Assembly: GCA_965249205.1 (NCBI GenBank) | Contig: CBDFLL010000006.1 | Span: forward strand, 1,426,001 to 1,490,000 | Reading direction: 5' to 3' | DNA length: 64,000 nt | Origin: JAQBVV01 sp965249205 | Lineage (GTDB): Bacteria; Acidobacteriota; Vicinamibacteria; Vicinamibacterales; UBA2999 | Shown: positions 26,455-34,158 of the stretch, in pieces | Layout of the letters: each line of letters begins with the position of its first letter | Position numbering within the stretch: the stretch's first letter is position 1 | Program-made: the position numbers and the translations under genes | The notes under the pieces: model-generated | The model's input: the letters and a program-made list of their open reading frames with translations, nothing else | Databases searched by the model: none | Told to the model about the DNA's origin: nothing

Positions 26455-28026
26455 TTACGGTGCTACCAGGCGCTCCCACCGATCGACGTTTCTGAGATCC
26501 AGCTCCACCTGCTCAATCGGCACCTGAATCAGTCCGCTCGCCTCGTCATTGCCAAACACCGCCGAGACCTCGTCGCTTGGGAAGATCTTCTCCGCCGTGC
26601 GCTCCCGGAGTCGAAGCTGCTGTCCACCGACGCGGACGCTGAGTGTGTTGACGTTATCGTCATCTCCAAGCTCAGCCGTTGTCGACAGCGTGGCGACCAC
26701 GTCCAACTCCTGCTCGAACAACCGCTGCACGTCGAAACGCAGGGTGGCGATGCGCGCCCCGTCGTCCGTGACCCCGTGAAAGACCTCGTCATTAGGGAAG
26801 GCCTGCGTCACGGTCGTGCGTGCTCTTTCCAGGCGTTCCTCAATGTTGGGATGGGACGCAAACAACCCGCCGCCGCCGCCGAACGGATCGTGGGCATCGC
26901 GCGCGAACTTGAGCTTGCTGAACGAACTTATGAGCGGCTGGTCGCCGATGTCCGCATTGTTGAGGTAGAAGCTCGCCAAGAGGTCGGCTTCCCGTTCACG
27001 GTCCCGCCCATGCCCAGCCATGAACAGCTGTGCGGCGAAGGACGTCATGGTGGTGACGATGTCGTCAACGGCGTTGCTCGTGGCACCGGCGAGGGCCGCC
27101 GCGATTCCGGCAAACGCCGATACTGTCTGGGCGTTGCGCCAACTCCGGTAGCTGTGGCGACCCTCCACATGGGCGATTTCGTGGGCAAGAATCGCTGCCA
27201 GCTCGTCTTCCGTTTCGAGGGATTCCAGAAGGCCGCGCGTCACGAAGATATGGCCGGTCGGCACCGCGAAGGCGTTGATGTCGTCGGCGTCGACCACCCG
27301 AAACCGATACCGGTAGCCCTTAAGCGGCATTGGCCAGCCGTCCAGGACGCGCCCTCCTACGCGGTCCACCTCGTCCTGCGGCCCACTCGCAGCAAAGGGG
27401 GCGTATGTAGCCTGTACCTGCTGCAGCGAGAATAGCGCCAGCGCGCGCTCGGTCTCGTAGTCCGACACGTCGGGCGTTGGGACAAAACAGACGCCGCATG
27501 GGCGATAACCGCCCTCGAGCGCGGCGCGTTCTGTGTAAAACGGCTCATGTTCCGCCAGCGGTGGCAGGTGGTTCGCCCCTCGCACATGTAACACGTGGCT
27601 CTGCCGATTCCCGATATAGCGGTGGAAATCGGCATCGCTCGTGGTGATTTCGAAGACCTCGTCGAGCCACTGCTCGAAGTTCTCCGCTGTCGGGACCGGC
27701 CCATAAAAGTCCACGCGACCGTTACCGAGACGGCTGCTCTGAAGTTCGAGTTCGATGTGGTCGTCTTCGGGATCTGCGTCGGTGATGCGGACGGTTTCGC
27801 TGTCGCGTAGGGGGAAAAGGCGGTCGCCACGATGCAGCACGAATGCCTCACGGTTTTCCCCGATGTCGATGTAGAGCTTCCGTCGGCCCTCGACTGTAGG
27901 GCGCATGACGAGCTCGCGGCCTTCGAGGGCGTCTTCTAGATCGCTCCAACGTTGCTCCTGCGCCTGCGCCGGCGATGGCGCGAGTACCCAGACGGTCACG
28001 AGACTGATGCCGATGAGACGATGCAT
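26455..28026 (-). CDS. Exported M48-family metalloprotease
   Basis: The 523-residue protein has a signal peptide (LIGISLVTVWVLAPSPAQAQ), a central Cys-containing segment (EGGYRPCGVCFVPTP) near residue 175 and a zincin domain with HEIAH at 282-286 (AHEIAHVEGRHS) and the third ligand Glu in REREADLLASF near 346. M48 peptidases of the BepA/LoiP kind act on misfolded outer-membrane proteins. The ATG follows AAGGAAGG. It is carried in a prophage cassette behind a membrane-protein gene, so it may alter the lysogen's envelope; that is inference. Confidence 0.85.
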   Translation of the reverse strand: MHRLIGISLVTVWVLAPSPAQAQEQRWSDLEDALEGRELVMRPTVEGRRKLYIDIGENREAFVLHRGDRLFPLRDSETVRITDADPEDDHIELELQSSRLGNGRVDFYGPVPTAENFEQWLDEVFEITTSDADFHRYIGNRQSHVLHVRGANHLPPLAEHEPFYTERAALEGGYRPCGVCFVPTPDVSDYETERALALFSLQQVQATYAPFAASGPQDEVDRVGGRVLDGWPMPLKGYRYRFRVVDADDINAFAVPTGHIFVTRGLLESLETEDELAAILAHEIAHVEGRHSYRSWRNAQTVSAFAGIAAALAGATSNAVDDIVTTMTSFAAQLFMAGHGRDREREADLLASFYLNNADIGDQPLISSFSKLKFARDAHDPFGGGGGLFASHPNIEERLERARTTVTQAFPNDEVFHGVTDDGARIATLRFDVQRLFEQELDVVATLSTTAELGDDDNVNTLSVRVGGQQLRLRERTAEKIFPSDEVSAVFGNDEASGLIQVPIEQVELDLRNVDRWERLVAP

Positions 28027-28186
28027 GAACTACCTTCCTTTTCTTCCTGTACCAATCGAGTAATGGTGGCGATGGCGCGCCGTGTGTTCTTCACGTGAAC
28101 GTCCGCGTGGCCCTGCGTCACGGAGTCATCCCACGAGCCGCTGTCGCACGTTGCCGTCGGCGACCGTGCGCCCGAGCCAGACGACC

Positions 28187-28753
28187 TCACCGACCTATAT
28201 GGGGCCTGACCTTCTTTTCGATCTCGTCAATGGCCTCGGTGATTGACTGCGATAGCGGATCTGCTGCCGCGCCGGATCGCGCGAACATGGTTGACATTGT
28301 TTCTGTTTCTGAGTCTTCACGAAAGTCCTTCTCAAGACTAGACTCGAATGCAAGACACAGTTTTTTAATTGGTTTCCGAAGCTTCTCCGTACTGTTGCGG
28401 AACTCAGAGCCCCATAGAGCCTCCGCCTCCAAACCCCTTGCGTCGAAATCTTGCAGTGCTTCAAATACAGGCACCCAACGATTCTTATACATGTGTGTCC
28501 GTCTGTCGTGTTCTTGCTCGGGTGTCGCGTTTAAAGCAGGATAATTACCCGGAGGTCGACTCAGGGGGAATCTACAAAACCCAATGGCGTCTCGTAGCTT
28601 GTATGTGGCAAGCATGAGCCCATGGGCAACCTCAAAGCTGGTTCGTCCCCTGAGCTCCACGATCCAGTTCTTAATGCCTCTGGATGCGAAGTACGCCGTA
28701 GCCACTGCCGCACCAGCCACGGCCAGGTCCCTAATTATGGATATGATCTCCAC
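28187..28753 (-). CDS. Membrane-anchored protein of unknown function
   Basis: The 188-residue product has an N-terminal membrane segment (IIRDLAVAGAAVATAYFASRG) followed by a soluble, mixed-charge domain (RGRTSFEVAHGLMLATYKLR, VFEALQDFDARGLEAEALWG). No family is recognised. The ATG lies 46 nt after repressor-tail fragment B, and codon use is less GC-biased than the phage core. It precedes the M48 gene on the same strand; a superinfection-exclusion role would be typical of such prophage genes but is unproven. Confidence 0.6.
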   Translation of the reverse strand: MEIISIIRDLAVAGAAVATAYFASRGIKNWIVELRGRTSFEVAHGLMLATYKLRDAIGFCRFPLSRPPGNYPALNATPEQEHDRRTHMYKNRWVPVFEALQDFDARGLEAEALWGSEFRNSTEKLRKPIKKLCLAFESSLEKDFREDSETETMSTMFARSGAAADPLSQSITEAIDEIEKKVRPHIGR

Positions 28754-28798
28754 CGCCTTACCCCCACGCGCGAACCGTCCGCACCGCCCGGCCGATCC

Positions 28799-28885
28799 TC
28801 ACAGCGTCCGCCCCGTCCACATCACCTGCCCGAGCACGACCGCGTCTCGCGGCCACGGCACCGGCTTGTAGGCCGTGTTGTCGCT
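28799..28885 (-). pseudogene. Repressor 3'-end fragment B
   Basis: Minus strand encodes SDNTAYKPVPWPRDAVVLGQ then VMWTGRTL and stop, the last 28 residues of the CI-like repressor. By hand alignment 76 of 87 bases match the intact gene (31314-31400). The match continues about 20 bp past the stop (CGGCCGGGCGGTGCGGACG). Its first bases overlap the Sel1 gene's TAG. Confidence 0.85.
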
Positions 28886-30107
28886 ACGGCTCGCGCGGGT
28901 GCGCCGCGTCCCACTCGCGCGCGCGGCGCTGGGCCTCGCTCCGGCCCTCGGGCGTCAGCCGCTCGGCGACAAGGTCGCGGTTCTTCACCGCATCCTCGTG
29001 CTGCTCACCCGTTGAACGGGAGGCGGCCAGGTTGAGCCACATGTGCGCTGTCACGTCGTCCTGCGGCACGCCACGGCCGTTGGCGTACATGAACCCGAGG
29101 TTGTACTGCGCCAAGGCGAGGCCCTGCTCGGCGGCCAGGCGGTACCACCGAATGGCTTCAGTGTCGTCCTCGGGCACGCCCATACCGTTGGCGTACATGA
29201 GCCCGAGGTTGTACTGCGCACGGGCGTACCCCTGCTCGGCGGCTAACCGGAACCACCGCACCGCTTCCACATCGTCCTGAGGCACGCCCCTACCGCCGGC
29301 GTACATGTTTCCTAGGTTGTACTGGGCCTCGGCGTACCCCTGCTCGGCGGCTAACCGGAACCACCGCACCGCTTCCACATCGTCCTGAGGCACGCCCCTA
29401 CCGCCGGCGTACATGTTTCCTAGGTTGTACTGCGCCACGGCGTCGCCCTGCTCAGCAACCAGCCGGTACCACTGCACGGCTTCGGCATTGCCCTGCTGCA
29501 CCATGTTTTCGAGCGTGGATACGGCGAGGTAATTTCCCTGCTCGGCGGCGAGGCGTAACCATCTCACGGCCTCCACATGGTCTTGCGGTACGCCCACGCC
29601 GACCCTGTACATGATCCCAAGGTTGACCTGAGAGGAGGCATCGCCCTGCTCGGCGGCCAGGCGGTACCAAGCCGCCGCCTCCGTGTAGTCCACCGGCACG
29701 CCATCGCCGTCCCGGTATATGAAACCAAGCTCTTGAGCAGATTGGATTGAGATTGTGCCCCCCTGCTCGTAGGCGCGACGAAACCAGGCCACCGCTTCAG
29801 GGCCGTCTTGAGGTACGCCACGACCCCTTCTGTACGCGTAACCGAGGTTGAATTGCGCGTCGGCGAGGCCCTGCTCCGCTGCCAAGCGGTACCAGCGCAC
29901 GGCTTCGACATCATCCGCCGCGATGCCGCGGCCCTCGTCGTACATGGTGCCAAGGTTGAATTGCGCGTCGGCATCGCCCTGCTTGGCGCGCGCGCGTAGG
30001 TCACCGATCGTTTCATCCGGCGTCTGCGCCTGCGCTGGCAGGCTCCCCGCAAGGCCCAGCGTCACGACAACTGCGGCGATCGCTGGGTACCGCACCAGAT
30101 TCTTCAT
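28884..30107 (-). CDS. Exported Sel1-repeat (TPR-like) protein
   Basis: ATG at 30107 follows AAAGGAGGTGCG and gives 407 residues; an ATG overlap (ATGA) couples it to the upstream gene. A signal peptide (YPAIAAVVVTLGLAGSLPAQA) precedes about nine Sel1 repeats of 36 residues (pattern AQYNLGNMYAGGRGVPQDDV, EAVRWYRLAAEQG). Sel1 arrays are protein-binding solenoids. Two adjacent repeats are identical at DNA level over 101 bp (29224-29324 and 29332-29432). The TAG stop falls exactly at the junction with repressor fragment B, so the natural C-terminus may have been trimmed. Confidence 0.88.
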   Translation of the reverse strand: MKNLVRYPAIAAVVVTLGLAGSLPAQAQTPDETIGDLRARAKQGDADAQFNLGTMYDEGRGIAADDVEAVRWYRLAAEQGLADAQFNLGYAYRRGRGVPQDGPEAVAWFRRAYEQGGTISIQSAQELGFIYRDGDGVPVDYTEAAAWYRLAAEQGDASSQVNLGIMYRVGVGVPQDHVEAVRWLRLAAEQGNYLAVSTLENMVQQGNAEAVQWYRLVAEQGDAVAQYNLGNMYAGGRGVPQDDVEAVRWFRLAAEQGYAEAQYNLGNMYAGGRGVPQDDVEAVRWFRLAAEQGYARAQYNLGLMYANGMGVPEDDTEAIRWYRLAAEQGLALAQYNLGFMYANGRGVPQDDVTAHMWLNLAASRSTGEQHEDAVKNRDLVAERLTPEGRSEAQRRAREWDAAHPREP

Positions 30108-30619
30108 CGCACCTCCTTTGACGCGAACGGGGATACGAATCTTGTTTCCTGGACCCACATTCGGTTCTTAAGGTTCCCAATCGACAGCTCAGTTTGGTAA
30201 TGGGAACTCGCAACGCTCTCGTATTCGATGATGACGGCATCCTCAGACTGCAGCCCATTGAGAAGATGATCGGATTGGAAGTCACAACCCGGGGCAATCG
30301 CAGGCAGCTGGTACCATTTTCCCTCTGTGTCCTTAATGACGCGGTATCGGCAATTCACGGCTGGCCCGGTACCAACGTTCATAAAGATCAGGCAGTTGCT
30401 CTCGTTGGAGAGAGAACAAGCTGTTCCATCACTCACCGCCTCAACTGAAGAGTCAGCTGATTGTTTCAGGACAACGCATGGTCGCGGCAATTGCTCGACG
30501 GACGTGCGTGCGAGTGTGATCGTGGCGTTTGTATTTCGGATCAAGAAAAACAACGTGAAAGAAAGCACTACAAAAGTAGAAATACCGACCGCAAGGTTTG
30601 ACCATTCGTACGTTGTCAT
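30104..30619 (-). CDS. Membrane-anchored protein upstream of Sel1 gene
   Basis: The 171-residue product has a single N-terminal membrane helix (LAVGISTFVVLSFTLFFLI) and a soluble domain with two cysteines (SDGTACSLSNESNC) and GTGPAVNCRYRVIKD. No family recognised. Its ATG lies 22 nt after the stop of repressor fragment C and its TGA overlaps the Sel1 ATG. With the Sel1 protein it probably forms one envelope-acting module. Confidence 0.65.
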   Translation of the reverse strand: MTTYEWSNLAVGISTFVVLSFTLFFLIRNTNATITLARTSVEQLPRPCVVLKQSADSSVEAVSDGTACSLSNESNCLIFMNVGTGPAVNCRYRVIKDTEGKWYQLPAIAPGCDFQSDHLLNGLQSEDAVIIEYESVASSHYQTELSIGNLKNRMWVQETRFVSPFASKEVR

Positions 30620-30641
30620 TCTCCGTCTTCCGCTATTTCTC

Positions 30642-30827
30642 TCACAATGTCCGCCCCGTCCACATCACCTGCCCGAGCACCACGGTTTCTCGTGGCCACG
30701 GCACCGGCTTGTAGGCCCTGTTGTCGCTGACCAATCGCCAGCCTTTGCCATCCGCGTGCTGGAGCCGCTTGACGACCGGGCCGTCCTCGGCGCGCACTGC
30801 GAAAATCATTCGCTTCAAGGTTCGCAC
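30642..30827 (-). pseudogene. Repressor 3'-end fragment C
   Basis: Minus strand encodes MIFAVRAEDGPVVKRLQ, WRLVSDNRAYKPVPWPRE and VLGQVMWTGRTL with stop, corresponding to residues about 179-232 of the intact repressor, including the catalytic-type Lys of VVKRLQ but not the Ser. No helix-turn-helix is present, so it cannot repress. It lies between the WYL-like gene and the membrane/Sel1 pair. Confidence 0.85.
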
Positions 30828-30948
30828 GGCTCGAATGTCGACACATTCTGGTGCAGTGTCCGGGCGACCTGGATTTCGGAGACTTTAGAGATTTCATCGG
30901 AAGCTTTCAAGCCGCACCCGTTCTATGGGCGCTGGGACACCGGTCCCG

Positions 30949-31266
30949 CTAGGGAACCTCAATGTCGATGTTCTCGGGCATGATACAGGTCTGGGCCTTT
31001 GAGTGATTGTCTTCGGTGTACCACTCACCGTTGGCGTTTCGGATCGTCACGTTCTGCATGCGGTCGATGAAGAAACATCGCCACCGCTTAGTTTCTCTCT
31101 GAACTGGACCCTTTGAAGTGTCGCCCGCGAACTGATAGCAGAACAGCTTCTCTCTATCACCCTCGCGGCCGATAGCGTGCGGGCAAACTTCTCGATGGTA
31201 ACCGTCGTAGGTAGCCGTAACGATGTTTCTATCTAGAATCGCTTGGCGAAGGGTGGCGTAAGACAT
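30949..31266 (-). CDS. Small WYL-like protein
   Basis: The 105-residue product (ATLRQAILDRNIVTATYDGY, CPHAIGREGDREKLFCYQF) resembles the small stand-alone WYL-like proteins seen in many bacteria, with the Arg/Tyr-rich strand pattern of ligand-binding WYL folds. It has a good AAGGAG site. It is the first gene after the repressor, 49 nt away, so it is likely expressed in the lysogen. Role unknown. Confidence 0.6.
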   Translation of the reverse strand: MSYATLRQAILDRNIVTATYDGYHREVCPHAIGREGDREKLFCYQFAGDTSKGPVQRETKRWRCFFIDRMQNVTIRNANGEWYTEDNHSKAQTCIMPENIDIEVP

Positions 31267-31315
31267 GGCTGTCTCCTTGAAACCGATATTTCGTCCGCAC
31301 CGCCCGGGCCGTCCC

Positions 31316-32014
31316 TCACAGTGTCCGCCCCGTCCACATCACCTGCCCGCGCACCTGAGCGTCTCGTGGCCACGGGATCGGCGTGTAGGCTGTGTTGTCG
31401 CTGGTGAGACACCAGCCGTCCTCGGTGCGCTGGAGCCGCTTGACCACCGGCCCATCGTCGACGCGCACCGCGAAGATCTTGTTGTGCCGCCGCGCGGTGC
31501 GCTGAAAGTCCACGAGGATCATCGCGCGGTGCTGCAGCGTCGGTTCCATCGAATCGCCCGTGACCTCGATCACCCGGCAGCGCTTCGGATTCAGGCTGTG
31601 CCGTCTCAACCAGTCGTCGCGAAAGGCGAGGCTCCCGAGCACGCGCTCCTCGTCGGCGTTGGCTCCGGCGCCCGCCGCGATTCCTGTCCCCTGGGTGAGC
31701 AGTACGGGCCTGAACTCGTGGCCCGTGTGCGCCAGTGCCCCGGCGTCTTCCAGCTCGCTCACCCGTGAGGCGACTTCGGCGAGCCGGTCCGAGGGCGTGG
31801 GATCGTCTGTGAGGCCGAGTAGGTAGTCCGAGCTGACCTCCAGCTTCCTGGCTAGACGACCGAGCGTCCCAGCGGCCGGTTCGTGGAGAGCGTGCTCGAA
31901 TTGTGAGAGAGACACATGAGATATTCCAACGGATTTTCCAAGTGCCCGTAGGCTCCTGTTGCCTCTAGCCCGTTTCAGGTTCGCGCCTATCTTCAGACGC
32001 TCTGGATAGCCCAC
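31316..32014 (-). CDS. CI-like prophage repressor (XRE HTH + S24 peptidase)
   Basis: The 232-residue protein has an N-terminal XRE helix-turn-helix (SLRALGKSVGISHVSLSQFE, about residues 21-68) and a C-terminal S24/LexA-like domain with catalytic Ser155 in TGDSMEPT and Lys192 in GPVVKRLQ. An Ala-Gly pair in GIAAGAGANA (about 112-121) could be the self-cleavage site. It keeps the lytic genes off and may be inactivated by RecA-stimulated autocleavage. It is divergent from the Cro-like gene across an operator region. Its 3' end recurs three times downstream. Confidence 0.9.
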   Translation of the reverse strand: MGYPERLKIGANLKRARGNRSLRALGKSVGISHVSLSQFEHALHEPAAGTLGRLARKLEVSSDYLLGLTDDPTPSDRLAEVASRVSELEDAGALAHTGHEFRPVLLTQGTGIAAGAGANADEERVLGSLAFRDDWLRRHSLNPKRCRVIEVTGDSMEPTLQHRAMILVDFQRTARRHNKIFAVRVDDGPVVKRLQRTEDGWCLTSDNTAYTPIPWPRDAQVRGQVMWTGRTL

Positions 32015-32081
32015 GTAAATATCTTATTGACATCGGTGGTTGAAATATCTACCATCCCCAGAGTGGTTGATATATCTACCA
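32015..32081 (+). promoter_or_regulatory. Lysis-lysogeny switch: twin operators and early promoter
   Basis: Two 18-bp near-palindromes, TGGTTGAAATATCTACCA (32037-32054) and TGGTTGATATATCTACCA (32064-32081), lie 27 bp apart between the repressor and Cro-like genes. TTGACA at 32027-32032 with TACCAT 17 bp later (32050-32055) looks like the rightward promoter, with the first operator between the boxes and the second just past the predicted start. Confidence 0.75.
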
Positions 32082-32314
32082 ACCTTCCGAAGCTCAGAGG
32101 CCGGATCGCCGAACTTGGCGTGCGCCAATTCGACGTGGCGCGAAGGCTGGGGGTAGATCCAGCGGTGCTCAGCGCCTACCTGAGGGGCCACCGAAAGCCG
32201 CCAGAGAATTTCCCTCAACAGCTCACGGACGTACTCGACAACATGGAAGAGGCGGACACAGCCCGCCAGAAGGTGCTCAAGCGGGCACCGAAGGAACTCG
32301 GAGGGGCACCGTGA
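32063..32314 (+). CDS. Cro-like helix-turn-helix protein
   Basis: The frame carries an HTH (LRGRIAELGVRQFDVARRLGVDPAVLSAYLRGHRKPP) and a helical tail with LTDVLDNMEEADTARQKVLKR. The frame opens at TTG 32027, but that TTG is the -35 box. GTG at 32063 lies next to the predicted transcription start, so the mRNA may be leaderless (83 residues). It is the first gene of the rightward early operon and should oppose the CI-like repressor at the shared operators. Start uncertain; frame and end firm. Confidence 0.75.
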   Translation: MVDISTNLPKLRGRIAELGVRQFDVARRLGVDPAVLSAYLRGHRKPPENFPQQLTDVLDNMEEADTARQKVLKRAPKELGGAP

Positions 32315-32514
32315 GGGCGCCCCTGCACCCGCAGGAGCCGGCGTTGCACCCCCGCCACGAGCTTGGCTCGCCACACCTCGACGCGCCGGAGCAGCACGGC
32401 GTCGAGCCCCAGCCGACGCCCGAGGTCCACCGTCCAGACGCCATCGACCAGTTCGCGCTCGGCGTGAGTGTCGCGCGGGCCGTCCTCGACGGACCACGTC
32501 GTGAGAGGCAGTAG
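32311..32514 (+). CDS. Small phage protein, unknown
   Basis: GTG at 32311 overlaps the Cro-like stop (GTGA). The 67-residue product is His/Pro-rich in its first half (LHPQEPALHPRHELGSPHLD) and ends in a helix-like DAIDQFALGVSVARAVLDG. Third codon positions are strongly G/C, supporting coding. No family recognised. Confidence 0.45.
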   Translation: MRAPLHPQEPALHPRHELGSPHLDAPEQHGVEPQPTPEVHRPDAIDQFALGVSVARAVLDGPRRERQ

Positions 32515-32544
32515 GACCGCCATGACGAATCGAGGGTACCGCCG

Positions 32545-33105
32545 ATGACCACGCCGCGGAAGCGCGCACACCGGGGCGAAATTCCGGGGACCGTCCAGAC
32601 GGTGCAAGACGCCGTCTACGAGACCGTCCACAACACCCGTGGCGCCGAGCCGAAGGCCCTGGCCGAGCTGATGGGGTTGCGGCATCGCGACATCCTCGAA
32701 ATCGCCGACCCGTTTCGCCAGCGGCGCTTGCGCGCCGAGGAGATTCCGGCCCTCATCCACGCGACGTCCGCGGTGAGCGGGGAAGCCAACACCGTCGTTC
32801 TCGACCTGCTTGAGCGGAAGGTGGGCCGGGTCGCCATCCAGCTCCCGGTGGTGCATCTCGACCGCGGCGACGACCTCAAGCACGCGATGCGATCGTTGAA
32901 GGAGTACGGCGAGCAGGCGGCCACGTTCGTCGAAGTCCTCGAAGATCACCAGGTCAGTGCCCAGGAATGCGCGGGCTACAAACGCGAGGCCTACGAAGCC
33001 ATCACGGCCATCCTCCAGCAAGTCGCGTACGTGGAGGCGAAGTACGCCGAACGCGCCGCAGCTGGCGAGCAGCCGCCGCCTGCGCTGCGGAGTGTTGCGC
33101 GATGA
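32545..33105 (+). CDS. CII-like phage regulatory protein (CP76-type)
   Basis: The 186-residue product has the layout of phage CII-type regulators: TVQDAVYETVHNTRGAEPKA, then ALAELMGLRHRDILEIADP and LRAEEIPALIHATSAVSGE, followed by a long helical C-terminus. These proteins bind DNA as tetramers and set the lysis-lysogeny decision in P2-like and related phages. Assignment is by pattern, not alignment. It overlaps the next gene by 4 nt. Confidence 0.6.
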   Translation: MTTPRKRAHRGEIPGTVQTVQDAVYETVHNTRGAEPKALAELMGLRHRDILEIADPFRQRRLRAEEIPALIHATSAVSGEANTVVLDLLERKVGRVAIQLPVVHLDRGDDLKHAMRSLKEYGEQAATFVEVLEDHQVSAQECAGYKREAYEAITAILQQVAYVEAKYAERAAAGEQPPPALRSVAR

Positions 33106-33395
33106 CCGCTCAGGTGCTGCCCATCGCCGGCGAACTGCTCACCCCGCGAACGGCAGCCGAACGCCTCGGTCCGAGCGTCACGACGCAGCAGATCTACCGG
33201 TGGGTGAAGAGTGGCAAACTGCGCGCCTTTCGTCCCGTCGCCCGCGGCGCGATTCGGATCGCGGTCGACGACCTGCGCGCCTTCATCGCTGCCCATATGA
33301 CCACGCCGCCGCCTACGGCTCGTAGGTCTGTCGGGCAGCCACGGCCGGGAGGCGACATCTCTGATCTCATGCCCGCTTCCGGGAGGCGCTTCTAG
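33102..33395 (+). CDS. Excisionase/MerR-like helix-turn-helix protein
   Basis: ATG at 33102 overlaps the preceding TGA. The 97-residue product has a winged-helix HTH_17-type motif (LTPRTAAERLGPSVTTQQIY, RWVKSGKLRAFRPVARGAI, RIAVDDLRAFI), typical of excisionases and small phage regulators. The remaining tail is Pro/Arg-rich. Position in the early operon favours regulation over excision. Confidence 0.7.
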   Translation: MTAQVLPIAGELLTPRTAAERLGPSVTTQQIYRWVKSGKLRAFRPVARGAIRIAVDDLRAFIAAHMTTPPPTARRSVGQPRPGGDISDLMPASGRRF

Positions 33396-33417
33396 TGGAT
33401 CTGACAAAGGAGGGGTG

Positions 33418-33690
33418 ATGGACGCACTCTCTTGGATCGTCGGTTCGATCGTCGTGGCGTTGGCCATTGCTGGTGTGCGCGCGTCGTTGCATCGTCGTGC
33501 AGAGCGGCGTCGCCTGAAGGCCTGGCATGCGCGGAAGGCCGATCAGATTCGCCGCGAGACGCAGACGGAGCTTGAGCGGATGGCCGCACGGCCAGCCGTC
33601 GTGACGCGGGGACGGCAGCTTCGCACGGAGTCCGGCTACGCCGAGGGGACGCGTCTGGTCGCGGACCTGCGGCGCGATCGGGCGACATGA
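33418..33690 (+). CDS. Small membrane protein with basic helix
   Basis: ATG at 33418 follows AAAGGAGGGGTG. The 90-residue product has one N-terminal membrane helix (LSWIVGSIVVALAIAGVRA) followed by a highly charged helix (ERRRLKAWHARKADQIRR). No family recognised. It is coupled to the next gene by ATGA. Confidence 0.6.
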   Translation: MDALSWIVGSIVVALAIAGVRASLHRRAERRRLKAWHARKADQIRRETQTELERMAARPAVVTRGRQLRTESGYAEGTRLVADLRRDRAT

Positions 33691-34112
33691 GCGCTGTCGC
33701 CGCCAGTGCCGTCGTCAGCGAACGACCCGATGGTGTGCTCGACGTGCATGTCGTCGACGACTTCTACAAGGCGCGCCGACTCAAAGCCGCGAAGCGGTGG
33801 GGTGTTGGCACCGCGCTGAAAGTGCGGATCGAACCAGAGGAAGCGGCCGCGCAGCATCGCCATCACAAGCATCTGTTCGGTCACTACCTCAAGCCGGTGT
33901 CTGACTACACGGGCTACAGCGTCACCGAGTTGAAAGGCGACATGAAGGCGCTTTTTCTGCCGGATGGGATGACGTCGTTGACCGATATGAACGCGGAGCA
34001 GTTCGACGAGTTCAACCGCAGCGTGGAGCAGTGCATCCGCGAAGAGTTCCCGGCTGAGGCGTGGGATGCCTGTTTGAACGCGATGGCGCTCTACGACCGG
34101 AGAACAGCGTAG
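33687..34112 (+). CDS. Phage early protein, possibly NinB/recombination related
   Basis: The 141-residue product contains HHKHLFGHYLKPVSDYTGYS, LKGDMKALFLPDGMTSLTDM and FNRSVEQCIREEFPAEAW. This pattern (His-rich start, a helper helix and closing EFNRSV helix) is common in recombination modules of siphophages and loosely recalls NinB-type proteins. I am not sure of the family. It precedes the recombination genes. Confidence 0.55.
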   Translation: MSAVAASAVVSERPDGVLDVHVVDDFYKARRLKAAKRWGVGTALKVRIEPEEAAAQHRHHKHLFGHYLKPVSDYTGYSVTELKGDMKALFLPDGMTSLTDMNAEQFDEFNRSVEQCIREEFPAEAWDACLNAMALYDRRTA

Positions 34113-34121
34113 ACAAACGAA

Positions 34122-34144
34122 GGGCCGCGGTGCAAGCGCGGCCC
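34122..34144 (+). promoter_or_regulatory. Strong hairpin upstream of recombination genes
   Basis: An 8-bp GC stem GGGCCGCG/CGCGGCCC with a 7-nt loop lies directly before the AAAGGA site of the next gene. No T-tract follows on either strand, so it is more likely an mRNA stabilising or attenuating element than a terminator. Confidence 0.35.
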
Positions 34145-34158
34145 AGAAAGGACGAACG

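Noticed and set aside
29040..29990. Regularly spaced repeats resembling a CRISPR array
   Set aside because: The period is 108 bp with coding 36-residue Sel1 units; no spacer pattern.
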